Origin: JANXVV01 sp038230975
Lineage (GTDB): Bacteria; Planctomycetota; Phycisphaerae; Tepidisphaerales; Tepidisphaeraceae
NCBI GenBank assembly: GCA_038230975.1
Contig: JBBRMF010000005.1
Location: forward strand, 1 to 48,563
Direction of reading: 5' to 3'
DNA: 48,563 bases
Shown here: positions 34,764 to 42,417 of the stretch, piece after piece
Numbering within the stretch: the first letter of the stretch is position 1
How the letters are laid out: each line of letters begins with the position of its first letter
Notes under the pieces: model-generated
Told to the model about the DNA's origin: nothing
Database searches by the model: none
The model's input: the letters and a program-made list of their open reading frames with translations, nothing else
Position numbers and translations under genes: made by a program

Positions 34764-35156
34764 ATGTCCGTTCAGATGGAGCTTCATAAAATCATCATCA
34801 GTGAAATGCAGGATCAGCAAATCATTGTACTCAAGGAAGTCGATGGGGAGAGGAAGTTCCCCATCGTCATCGGCAGCCCGGAAGCCATGGCGATCGACCG
34901 CCGACTCAAGGGCATTCCCACCCCACGACCGATGACCCACGATCTATTGGCGAATGTCATTGAATCGATGGGTGGCCACATCGATCGCATCGAGATCAAC
35001 GATCTTCAGGAACACACCTTTTTTGCCCGAATTCACATCCGACAAGGCATGAAGATGGTTGAAGTCGACAGCCGACCGAGCGATGCAATTGCATTGGGAA
35101 TCGCTTCGGAGGTGCCCATTTTTGTGGCCGAGCATGTCTTGGCAGAAGTTGGATAG
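34764..35156 (+). CDS. Bifunctional nuclease (BFN/DUF151) domain protein
   Basis: A 130-residue single-domain protein of the BFN family. The pattern is complete: ILKEVDGERKFPIVIGSPEAMAI-like LPI-VIG block (residues 19-44), RPMTHDLLANVIESMGGHI (54-72), IEINDLQEHTFFARIHI and the diagnostic DSRPSDAIALGIASEVPIFVAEHVL (98-122). The name comes from plant members reported to cut RNA and DNA; most bacterial members have no known function. The start ATG 34764 has only a weak Shine-Dalgarno (AGGAGC at 34750-34755). It stands alone between the glycosyltransferase and the nitrogen genes. Confidence 0.93.
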   Translation: MSVQMELHKIIISEMQDQQIIVLKEVDGERKFPIVIGSPEAMAIDRRLKGIPTPRPMTHDLLANVIESMGGHIDRIEINDLQEHTFFARIHIRQGMKMVEVDSRPSDAIALGIASEVPIFVAEHVLAEVG

Positions 35157-35569
35157 TTCAGCCCCCCTCGATCTTTTGATCGACGGCGTTCAGTTTTTAG
35201 GCAGGATTCAACCGTATAATCTAGATCGCACCTTTCTTGGTCGCTTCGGCGATTGATGTAGATTCTCGTTTTCAAGGCAACGGTACTCGTCAAATCTGCT
35301 GAATTCTCGAATAATCATCGCCGAAATGGAGAATTGCTGGCAGATCGTTCGCGATTTTCGGCCGCCCTGTTCACTGGCACGGTCATTGTTGATGTGTCAC
35401 GTGAATCCTGTGCCGGAACATTTTATGAGTCGGTGCGGTGTTCGACACGCCAGGTGTCGTACAAACGTCGCATTGGACGTAAGATGTGGGGTAATCTCGG
35501 CTGATCGTGGAGGTTTCATCGGAAAGAAATCCCACGGCCGAGGTATGACCACCGTGCCTGGAGATCTGT
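35157..35569. other. Intergenic region upstream of glnB
   Basis: About 410 bp with no supported gene. It holds the sigma-54-like promoter at 35375-35390, which leaves a leader of about 165 nt before glnB. A 94-codon plus-strand frame (35326-35610) overlaps the start of glnB out of frame and is not coding. Confidence 0.5.
35375..35390 (+). promoter_or_regulatory. Sigma-54-like -24/-12 promoter upstream of glnB-amtB
   Basis: TGGCACGGTCATTGTT closely matches the sigma-54 consensus TGGCACG-N4-TTGCW; the GG of the -24 element is correct, and the -12 element reads TTGT instead of TTGC. The spacing between elements is exact. P-II and ammonium transporter genes are the classical targets of NtrC-dependent sigma-54 promoters. 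No sigma-54 or NtrC gene is in the window. Confidence 0.5.
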
Positions 35570-35908
35570 ATGCAAATGATCGAAGCCATCATAAAGCCAC
35601 ACAAACTTGATGCTGTAAAAACGGCGTTGGCAAAAATGGGAATCCTGGGGGTAACCGCATTGGAAGCCAAAGGTTTTGGGAGGCAGATGGGGCATACGGA
35701 ACGTTACCGTGGTGCCAAAATGGACGTGGGCTTCGTCCCGAAAGTGTTACTCAAGATATGTGTTAAATCTGAAGAAACTGAAAAGGCCATTACTGCGATT
35801 GTCGAAGCCGCGCGTACCGGAGAAGTGGGTGACGGCAAAATCTTCGTGTACCCCATTCAGCGGGTGGTTCGCATCCGCACCGGCGAGACCGACGAGCAGG
35901 CGTTATGA
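35570..35908 (+). CDS. glnB: Nitrogen regulatory protein P-II
   Basis: A 112-residue P-II signal protein that senses ATP/ADP and 2-oxoglutarate and controls targets such as AmtB. The signatures are IEAIIKPHKLDAVKTAL at the N-terminus, the T-loop region KGFGRQMGHTERYRGAKMDVGFVPK and the C-terminal TGEVGDGKIFVYPIQRVVRIRTGETDEQAL. Gln39 and Lys58, which bind 2-oxoglutarate in the family, and the GDGKIF segment for nucleotide are kept. Tyr46 is present, but position 51, the usual uridylylated Tyr, is Met. GGAG stands 6 bp before ATG 35570. It precedes amtB by 277 bp; the gene could be called glnB or glnK, and the linkage to amtB favours a GlnK role. Confidence 0.95.
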   Translation: MQMIEAIIKPHKLDAVKTALAKMGILGVTALEAKGFGRQMGHTERYRGAKMDVGFVPKVLLKICVKSEETEKAITAIVEAARTGEVGDGKIFVYPIQRVVRIRTGETDEQAL

Positions 35909-36185
35909 ATACATCAGGATCCCCATCTCGCGACCTTTCGAGTGGAAGGGAACCCAGAAACTGATTTTTTGTTTACGGTGCGAAGTGCTTCCGTACCCTG
36001 ACCGCAGCCGGTGACCGTCCGGCTTGGGTACGAAATCATAAGCCCCATTTAGTCGCGGCCAGAATTTGGGCATGTCGCTCTCATTTTTGGCTGGAACCAA
36101 CCCGATCCTGCCCGTTAACCAACCGGGCAGCCGGGAGCATTCTAATCGCGTCGTGGTCTAACCGCCCACGGCAGAAGGAACCTCC

Positions 36186-37727
36186 ATGCTCCGCGCGCTC
36201 AAAGCGTCCCAACGGACGCTTCTTGTCCTATTGGCTTTGTGTTCTATGTTGACGCTCTGTCCACGCATGTTCGCCGCCGACCCGCCCTCGAGTGCCACGA
36301 GCGCCCCCGCGCTTCGCGGTCATGACGGCCAAGTGGTAATCGATAATCCCGCGTGGAAAATCGACACGGGTGATACCGCCTGGATGCTCGTCAGTTCCGC
36401 CTTGGTCTTGATGATGACCGGCCCGGGGCTGGCCCTTTTTTACAGCGGCCTCGTGCGGCGAAAAAACGTTCTGTCGACGATGATGCAGAGCTTCATCCTG
36501 ATGGCGGTCGTCAGTCTTGTCTGGGCGATAGTGGGTTACAGCCTGGCCTTTGATACTGGCACGCCTTTCATCGGCGGACTGCGATTCGCGTTCCTCCGTC
36601 ACGTCAATGATCTTCCTTCTGAATACGCGCCGACCATTCCGCACACAACATGGATGGTTTACCAATGTATGTTCGCGATCATCACACCGGCGTTGATCTG
36701 CGGTGCGTACGCCGAACGCATGAAATTCAGCTCGATGCTGGTTTATTCGGTGTTCTGGTTGCTTGGAATCTATTGCCCGATGGCCCATATGGTCTGGGGC
36801 AAGGGTGGCCTGTTCAATGTCGGCGTGGGTGGCGCGGCCATCGGCACGGTCGCCGTTTTTGGGAAGATGCCAGCATTGGATTTCGCGGGCGGAACGGTTG
36901 TACACATCAGTTCAGGTGTCTCGGCGCTTGTCTGTGCGATCGTGTTGGGCAAACGGCGTGGGTACGGTCGCATTCCGATGCCGCCGCACAGTGTGGTGCT
37001 TTCGGTCATCGGTGCGGCGCTCCTTTGGGTTGGATGGTTCGGTTTTAATGCAGGTAGCGCGTTGTCCGCAGGCGGGCTTGCCAGCAGCGCCTTTATCGCC
37101 ACTCACTTTGCAGCCGCGGCAGGGACACTTTCGTGGACATTCATCGAATGGTTTAAGAGCGGTAAACCAACGGTGCTTGGCGCAATCTCCGGTACCGTCG
37201 CCGGTCTTGTGGCCATTACCCCTGCGTGCGGCTTTACCACGCCAATGTATGCGATCGTCATCGGTTTAATTGGTGGAGCGGTCTGTTTCATCTCTGCCAC
37301 GACTCTAAAGCACAAATTTGGATATGACGACTCTCTGGATGCTTTCGGCGTTCACGGCACTGGTGGGACGCTCGGCGCGGTGCTCACCGGTGTCTTTGCG
37401 GTCGCTGCCGTCAATCCCGGTGTGAACGCCCGCGGACTGCTCGAGGGCAATCCCAGCATCATGATCAACCAACTGATCGCCACCACTTTAACGTGGGTGA
37501 TTGCCATCGTGGGTTCGACGGTATTGCTGAAACTCACCGCCGCGCTTTGCGGTGGATTACGCGTGACCGAATCCGATGAGTTTGACGGTCTGGATCTCAG
37601 CCAGCACGGTGAGTCGGGCTACAACCTGGAAGATGCTCTCTCCGCCACGTTCGGCGGCGGTGGGGGCGGGGCGACGCTGCTCGACGAAGATCGCGATCGC
37701 GGTCTGGCCGATGCCAAGCGTCACTGA
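36186..37727 (+). CDS. amtB: Ammonium transporter
   Basis: A 513-residue Amt/MEP/Rh-family channel. A signal-peptide-like N-terminus (LLVLLALCSMLTLCPRMFA) and a 40-residue linker precede the 11-helix core, which begins at TAWMLVSSALVLMMTGPGLALFYSGLV. The Amt signature FAGGTVVHISSGVSALVCAIVLGKR and the later DAFGVHGTGGTLGAVLTG supply the two pore histidines. The C-terminal tail after LRVTESDEFDGLDLSQHGESGYN is typical; the domain that contacts P-II is the cytoplasmic tail. It ends with a short Gly-rich stretch (FGGGGGGATLLDEDRDRG). AAGGA precedes ATG 36186. It follows glnB, as usual for this sensor/transporter pair. Confidence 0.96.
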   Translation: MLRALKASQRTLLVLLALCSMLTLCPRMFAADPPSSATSAPALRGHDGQVVIDNPAWKIDTGDTAWMLVSSALVLMMTGPGLALFYSGLVRRKNVLSTMMQSFILMAVVSLVWAIVGYSLAFDTGTPFIGGLRFAFLRHVNDLPSEYAPTIPHTTWMVYQCMFAIITPALICGAYAERMKFSSMLVYSVFWLLGIYCPMAHMVWGKGGLFNVGVGGAAIGTVAVFGKMPALDFAGGTVVHISSGVSALVCAIVLGKRRGYGRIPMPPHSVVLSVIGAALLWVGWFGFNAGSALSAGGLASSAFIATHFAAAAGTLSWTFIEWFKSGKPTVLGAISGTVAGLVAITPACGFTTPMYAIVIGLIGGAVCFISATTLKHKFGYDDSLDAFGVHGTGGTLGAVLTGVFAVAAVNPGVNARGLLEGNPSIMINQLIATTLTWVIAIVGSTVLLKLTAALCGGLRVTESDEFDGLDLSQHGESGYNLEDALSATFGGGGGGATLLDEDRDRGLADAKRH

Positions 37728-37776
37728 TCCCGCGAGCGAACGTCGTTCGACGCTGGTCTTTCGACCGGTGCTGATT

Positions 37777-37812
37777 CGGCGAGAGCGCGGGCCCAGTCCC
37801 GCGTTTTCGCCG
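37777..37812 (+). terminator. Hairpin downstream of amtB
   Basis: CGGCGAGAGCGCGGG and CCCGCGTTTTCGCCG pair over 15 bp, two of them G-U in RNA, around a 6-nt loop. It begins 49 bp after the amtB stop and lies just upstream of the next gene. No U tract follows, so it may be a partial stop or an RNA-stability element. Confidence 0.5.
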
Positions 37813-37835
37813 AGCCAACATCGGTCGAAAGTTTT

Positions 37836-38591
37836 ATGGCTTCACGACGCGCCCGCTCTATCCCATTGATGTTCCCGCCCGTCCCCCCGACGCGCCAGCG
37901 CCCAGGCGACCTGGGGCGAGGCATTTCCGCAGCTGAAATCGACTGGGATAAATGGACCCGGCACATAGAAACTCGCCGCCGGCGTCTGGGAAAAGCACAC
38001 CCCTTTGAAGCCTCGCTTACTACGCTGGCTTATCTGAGCGAAGCAACCTATGTCAGTTTTCGGCTCGATGGGCTTGATGTCTCTGAGACCGAAGTCACCA
38101 ACGCAGTGGCCACTGGCGTAACACGGCGGATCTTTCGTTCACGCCAGGCCCAGCGCGTCAGGAATCACGTTGCATTACTTCGCGAAATTGATTCACAAGT
38201 TCTATCCGGGCAGTCGCTTATGCCTGATGCATTCGTTCGTTGGTATGCCTCCATCAGTTGCGGCCTTTGTCCGGCTGATCTGTCCGAAGCCACGCAGTCG
38301 CGGTTGATCGAGCACGTTCATCGGATTAATTTTCCTGAACTCCGACTTGCCGGCGCGATCCAGGAAATCGCCAAGGTGCATCGCGGCCTGCTGGTTGACC
38401 CGCTCGTCCCAAGCTTCAATGGAATCCTATCCAGACTTCTTTTGCGGCTTCATTTGGGCCGTTGCGGTCTTCCCCCAATTTTCTTTCATCCGGATACCCC
38501 CACCACGGCGCTCACCCACGAAAAAATCCTGCTGCCGTTGTTGATGGAACTCGTAGAAAACAGCTACGAAGTCATGCTGCAAGGGAAGTAA
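37836..38591 (+). CDS. Degenerate Fic-like protein with lost catalytic motif
   Basis: A 251-residue helical protein. The C-terminal part follows the Fic pattern without gaps: IQEIAKVHRGLLVDPLVPSF and NGILSRLLLRLHLGRCGLPP match AHYRFVRIHPFxDGNGRxGRLL...GYPP. The catalytic His falls on Pro189, the Asp/Glu of HPFx[D/E]GNGR on Ser193 and the first Arg on Ile197; Asn195, Gly196 and Arg200 are kept. Upstream, SEATYVSFRLDGLDVSETEV (68-87) resembles the Fic inhibitory helix motif [S/T]xxxE, here S74..D78. AMPylation activity of the usual kind is therefore unlikely. Assignment rests on pattern recognition, not a search. It lies between amtB and a response regulator; start ATG 37836 has a weak ribosome binding site and 37869 is an alternative. 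Confidence 0.6.
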   Translation: MASRRARSIPLMFPPVPPTRQRPGDLGRGISAAEIDWDKWTRHIETRRRRLGKAHPFEASLTTLAYLSEATYVSFRLDGLDVSETEVTNAVATGVTRRIFRSRQAQRVRNHVALLREIDSQVLSGQSLMPDAFVRWYASISCGLCPADLSEATQSRLIEHVHRINFPELRLAGAIQEIAKVHRGLLVDPLVPSFNGILSRLLLRLHLGRCGLPPIFFHPDTPTTALTHEKILLPLLMELVENSYEVMLQGK

Positions 38592-38754
38592 GAAAATCGC
38601 TCCGGACAATGCCGGTAACTCGATAGGAGAGAATGCCGCGGATGGCGTCGGTCAATCGGTAGCCGTACAATCTCATCAATATTCAGTACGAGGATAATAC
38701 GGTTTGGCGGAAAGAGATCGAACCCATTCAAGCTACCCCGGCCTGCCGAAGGCC

Positions 38755-39327
38755 ATGACGCTATTGGTCGTCGAAGATGAAAACCGCCTTCGCGATCTGC
38801 TGGTAGACATGGCGCCCGATACCGGCTTTACCGCCAGGGGCGCGCGAACCGCCGAAGAAGCATTACGGTTGATGGCAGCCCAGCCTTGCGACGTTGTGAT
38901 GCTCGATCTGAATCTTCCCGCGATGGATGGAATGGAGTGTTTCTCGCACATTCGCAAGAATTGGCCGGAAACGGAAGTGATCGTTCTCACAGGATATGGA
39001 AGCCTCGACGCGGCGAAGGCGGCAATTCATCTGGACGTTGTGGAATTCCTGACCAAGCCGTGTCCCCTTAATCGAATCGAGGCGTCGCTGGATCGTGCCC
39101 GTCGTCGGATTGACGAGGATCGATTGCATCGGGCGCAAGCGCCTTCGAATACACCTCCGGTTCCGGGAGAAACATTGGAAGAACACGAGCGGCGGTTGAT
39201 TCTTGCGGCCCTCGAGCGAAATCAGGGCAATCGAACCGTCACGGCGATTGAACTGGGAATCAGTCGTCGAACACTTCACTATCGACTGAACCAGTTTCAG
39301 AAGCAGGGATATTTAAAGGATGACTGA
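38755..39327 (+). CDS. Orphan REC-Fis response regulator (ActR/PrrA type)
   Basis: A 190-residue two-domain regulator. The receiver domain (about 1-115) has the phosphoacceptor Asp in VVMLDLNLPAMDG, the Thr/Ser switch in VIVLTGYGS and the Lys in EFLTKPC. A short linker leads to a C-terminal Fis-type helix-turn-helix (about 145-185: EEHERRLILAALERNQGNRTVTAIELGISRRTLHYRLNQF). There is no AAA+ domain, so it does not activate sigma-54 directly. ATG 38755 has GAAGG just upstream; a TTG at 38704 would add 17 residues. No histidine kinase lies next to it. It resembles ActR/PrrA/RegA proteins, which control redox and energy genes, but the role here is unknown. Confidence 0.87.
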   Translation: MTLLVVEDENRLRDLLVDMAPDTGFTARGARTAEEALRLMAAQPCDVVMLDLNLPAMDGMECFSHIRKNWPETEVIVLTGYGSLDAAKAAIHLDVVEFLTKPCPLNRIEASLDRARRRIDEDRLHRAQAPSNTPPVPGETLEEHERRLILAALERNQGNRTVTAIELGISRRTLHYRLNQFQKQGYLKDD

Positions 39328-39333
39328 AGACTT

Positions 39334-39903
39334 TCATTGTTCTGAAATCGGAAGATACGTGCGGAATAGATTTTCGGGCATCAACACTACTTCAAGATAA
39401 GGGGCCTTGCCGCTCTGAATGGGCGCCATCAGAACACACCACCGATTCCCATCATGGGCAGCGGTTGCATCGTGCAACATGATCCGCTTGTTTCGGCCGG
39501 CGGATTGCAGACCATTGGGTATGTAAATGTAGGGCTGGCGAGACACCGGGCAGGTAAATTGCAACTCCGCCCCGAAATCTGAAAAAGTTCGCACTTCTTC
39601 CAGCTTTTCCGGCAAGTGGCGATTGACCACATAAAACTGAAGTATTGCGCCCGTGATATCCTGCAATCGAATGGCGCACGGATCGACCGCTGAAAGTTGC
39701 TCCGGGGTCAGCTTACTCTTAACGACGGGATTTCCCGGCTCATCAATGAAAGAGGGATTCGCCGACGTGCGCTTTGCCGCCGGTGGCGTCTGACAACCCA
39801 CCAGAATCCATCCCAGGTTCAAGATGCAAAATGCAGTCGACAATACCCGATGAACTCTCTTCCGATCTGCATTTTGCATCGTCCGTTTCCTCTGTAAGGT
39901 CAT
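39334..39903 (-). CDS. Lipoprotein with pilin-like periplasmic domain
   Basis: A 189-residue protein, or 181 if translation starts at the second ATG (39879). The lipoprotein signal ends VLSTAFCILNLGWILVGC, with a WILVGC lipobox at Cys37. The mature part, TPEQLSAVDPCAIRLQDITG onward, has AILQFYVVNRHLPEKLEEV, FTCPVSRQPYIYIPNGL and an HDATAAHDG...WCVLMA strand, which resemble the globular domain of prepilins, but without a prepilin leader. No named family is recognised. Its ATG overlaps the gspD stop (ATGA), so it is the last gene of the secretion operon, and it converges with the response regulator 6 bp away. Pilotin or tip-like function is possible but unproven. Confidence 0.7.
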   Translation of the reverse strand: MTLQRKRTMQNADRKRVHRVLSTAFCILNLGWILVGCQTPPAAKRTSANPSFIDEPGNPVVKSKLTPEQLSAVDPCAIRLQDITGAILQFYVVNRHLPEKLEEVRTFSDFGAELQFTCPVSRQPYIYIPNGLQSAGRNKRIMLHDATAAHDGNRWCVLMAPIQSGKAPYLEVVLMPENLFRTYLPISEQ

Positions 39904-42359
39904 CGCTTCAGTTCCGGTTCAGATTCAGGTCGCCGCGGGGGTGCCTTGTTTGGGTCAACGGGAGTCGATGGCTTCCATTCCGGAGCAGGATCACGTGGGG
40001 TGATGGTCGTCGCCCCACGCTGCATGCCGCGAATCTGGTCGTCAAAGACTCCTGGCTCAACCGCGCCCGGCGTCAACTTCGTTCCCTTCAGCTCATCCTG
40101 TGACATCGGCTTCAGCACATCCGGCCTTTGTGCCACATGGGGCGTCAGGAAAATCAACAGTTCCGTTTTCGACTTTGTCACTTGATTCCGTTGGAACAAT
40201 GGCCCGATCAATGGGATATCGCCGAGGATCGGAATCTTCTGAACAGTAGACGTCTTTCGATCTTCCATCAAGCCACCGATCACGATCGTTTGGCCGTTCA
40301 TGATTCCAACGCGGCTGTCGGCCGACCGCTTGGCATAGATCGGGGCCGTCACGCCGTTGGAAATGGTCACTGACGATTGCGTGAGCGAAGAGATCTCCGG
40401 TGCCACATCCAGTATGACCAACCCGTCCGGATTGATGTGTGGTGTGACATTCAAAATGATACCAATGTCCTGGTACTGAATTGTGTTGGTCTGCCCGCCC
40501 AGTGAATCGATGCGAGTGTTCGTAACGAATGGAACTTCCGAGCCCACGGTGATCGATGCCAGTTGGTTATCGCTGGCCAGGATGTAAGGGCGTGACAGCA
40601 CATCCAGCTTACCGGCCTGCGCCAAGGCCCGAAGCGTTACATTGACGTTCGATTCCAGCAAATTGACGACTAACCCACCCGTCGCGGCGGCCGTGCCGAA
40701 GTTCGTGCCGAACGATTGACCGGGCGAGCCGGCCGCCGTCCCGCGTCGATTGAGAATGGAAAAGTCCACGCCCAGATCTTCTGAATTATCGTGCGTTACT
40801 TCTGCGATCAATACCTTGATCAACACCTGCGCAACCGGTCGATCCAATTCCGCAATGACTTCTTTGACGTGTTCCTGGTACTTGGTCGCAGTAGCGACGA
40901 GCAGTGAGTTTGTATCCTGATCTGCTACCACGTAGACCTGTCCCGTGAGGTCCGACATACCACCGGTCACGCCGCCGCCGCCAACATTTCCTCGACCCGT
41001 ATTGTTGGCCGTTGCGTTGCGCCCGGAGCCTGCGTTCGTTCGACTATTACCACGACTCGCGCCCGAGCCCGTGCCCGTACTACCCCCGGAAGCAAATCCA
41101 CCGCCACCGCCCGTGTTGCGTCCGCCGCCGCCACCTCCCCCACCGCCGAATCCACCACCGCCAAATCCACCACCCCCACCGCCGCCAAATCCACCGTTTG
41201 CGTTGTTTCCGACCTGGTTGCGGTTGTTGCCGTTGCCCGTGTTATTTCGCGAGCCATTGTTGCCGGAACCGCCACCTCCGAAGAGGTTATTGAGTACGTT
41301 CTGAAGATTTGCGGCCTGGGCATTTTTCAAGCTGTAAATGAAGAATGTCTGTTCCGACGCCGGGTTGGCATCGAGTTGTTTGAGGACGCCGTCAATAATC
41401 TTGAGCGTGTCGGCCGGCCCGGTGATCACCACCGTATTGGTTCGCTGATCGGCTGAGGCAATGACCTTGCCCACGCGGGATTTATCCGAACCATCCGCAC
41501 TTGCGCCGCCACCTCCACCGCCGCCACCCGGGCCACCGCCACGTTGCAAGTTGCGGAAAAATTGGATCTGCGGTGGAACTCCCGAATTGTTCCCCGAAGA
41601 TGAATCATCCGCCTTAAAAATATCTTGAATGAGCTTGGCCGTCGCAGTGGCATCGGCATATTGCAATTGTTTGACGCGAATATCATTGTCCGCAGGATCA
41701 CGTTTATCCAGGTTTGCGATGATCTCCACGATGCGATGAATATTCGCCTGCGTGTCGGTCACAATCAAATTGTTACTCGCGCCATTGGATGTGACATCCG
41801 CATCCGTGCTGAGCACGGGTGTGAGATCCTGCTTGAGCTTGACGACATCAACGGTTTTCACGGGAATCACCTGCGTGACCAGGTTATCCGTGATGGGAAT
41901 CTGCGTGGGATCGGCTCCGAAAAAGATCGGTGTGGACTTCTTGGCTTTATCGCGCGGAACGATCTTGAGAATGCGCTCCTGCTGTATGGCCGCGTAACCC
42001 TTTTCTTTCAAAACGGTATTTAATAGCGTGACCGCTTCGGCAGGTGAAACAGGCGTCTGACTGAAAACCGTCACCCGGCCTTCAATACTCCCTTCCTTCA
42101 CCACGACGAATCCAGCGACCGCCGACAGATGCTCGAGGACCGCGTCCACCGGAGCCTCGCGGAACTGCATGCTGATCTGCGTGGCGGGTCGCGAAACGGC
42201 ACTGGCCTGCGTCGTAGGTCGGGTGGCCGGCTGAGTGGTCGCAGGTTGAATGACCGCCGACGAGGGTCGAGGGGCCTGCTGTGCCATCAGCAGCGACGGA
42301 TCAAGACCCAACATCGCCGCGGGGGCCAACATAAGAAATGACTTACCAAAACCTCGCAT
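39900..42359 (-). CDS. gspD: Secretin GspD/PilQ of type II secretion / type IV pilus system
   Basis: An 819-residue outer-membrane secretin. ATG 42359 follows AAAGGGA and starts a signal peptide (RGFGKSFLMLAPAAMLGLD); the frame opens at 42428 but that end overlaps the preceding gene. Domains: Thr/Pro-rich linker, N0/STN-like domain (about 55-145), N1-N2 domains, and a C-terminal secretin domain (about 500-745) with VPFVTNTRID, YQDIGIILNVTPHINPDG, VIGGLMEDRK and KIPILGDIPLIGPLFQ-type signatures. Two Gly-rich insertions interrupt the N-domains, at about 270-291 and, much longer, 356-466. The latter is almost only Gly, Asn, Ser and Arg. It is the penultimate gene of the operon, followed by a lipoprotein gene. 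GspD is used as name because linked genes are Gsp-like. Confidence 0.93.
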   Translation of the reverse strand: MRGFGKSFLMLAPAAMLGLDPSLLMAQQAPRPSSAVIQPATTQPATRPTTQASAVSRPATQISMQFREAPVDAVLEHLSAVAGFVVVKEGSIEGRVTVFSQTPVSPAEAVTLLNTVLKEKGYAAIQQERILKIVPRDKAKKSTPIFFGADPTQIPITDNLVTQVIPVKTVDVVKLKQDLTPVLSTDADVTSNGASNNLIVTDTQANIHRIVEIIANLDKRDPADNDIRVKQLQYADATATAKLIQDIFKADDSSSGNNSGVPPQIQFFRNLQRGGGPGGGGGGGGASADGSDKSRVGKVIASADQRTNTVVITGPADTLKIIDGVLKQLDANPASEQTFFIYSLKNAQAANLQNVLNNLFGGGGSGNNGSRNNTGNGNNRNQVGNNANGGFGGGGGGGFGGGGFGGGGGGGGGRNTGGGGGFASGGSTGTGSGASRGNSRTNAGSGRNATANNTGRGNVGGGGVTGGMSDLTGQVYVVADQDTNSLLVATATKYQEHVKEVIAELDRPVAQVLIKVLIAEVTHDNSEDLGVDFSILNRRGTAAGSPGQSFGTNFGTAAATGGLVVNLLESNVNVTLRALAQAGKLDVLSRPYILASDNQLASITVGSEVPFVTNTRIDSLGGQTNTIQYQDIGIILNVTPHINPDGLVILDVAPEISSLTQSSVTISNGVTAPIYAKRSADSRVGIMNGQTIVIGGLMEDRKTSTVQKIPILGDIPLIGPLFQRNQVTKSKTELLIFLTPHVAQRPDVLKPMSQDELKGTKLTPGAVEPGVFDDQIRGMQRGATTITPRDPAPEWKPSTPVDPNKAPPRRPESEPELKR

Positions 42360-42417
42360 AAATCCCTTTCGTACGTCGCCAACAATTTTGCCAGCGCGAT
42401 TCAACCCCGTGATTGTT

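Noticed and set aside
35326..35610. 94-codon plus-strand frame upstream of glnB
   Set aside because: It overlaps glnB out of frame and covers the predicted promoter; no domain.
40945..41304. 119-codon Pro-rich plus-strand frame
   Set aside because: It is the antisense of the Gly-rich insertion in the secretin, which makes a Pro-rich frame by necessity.
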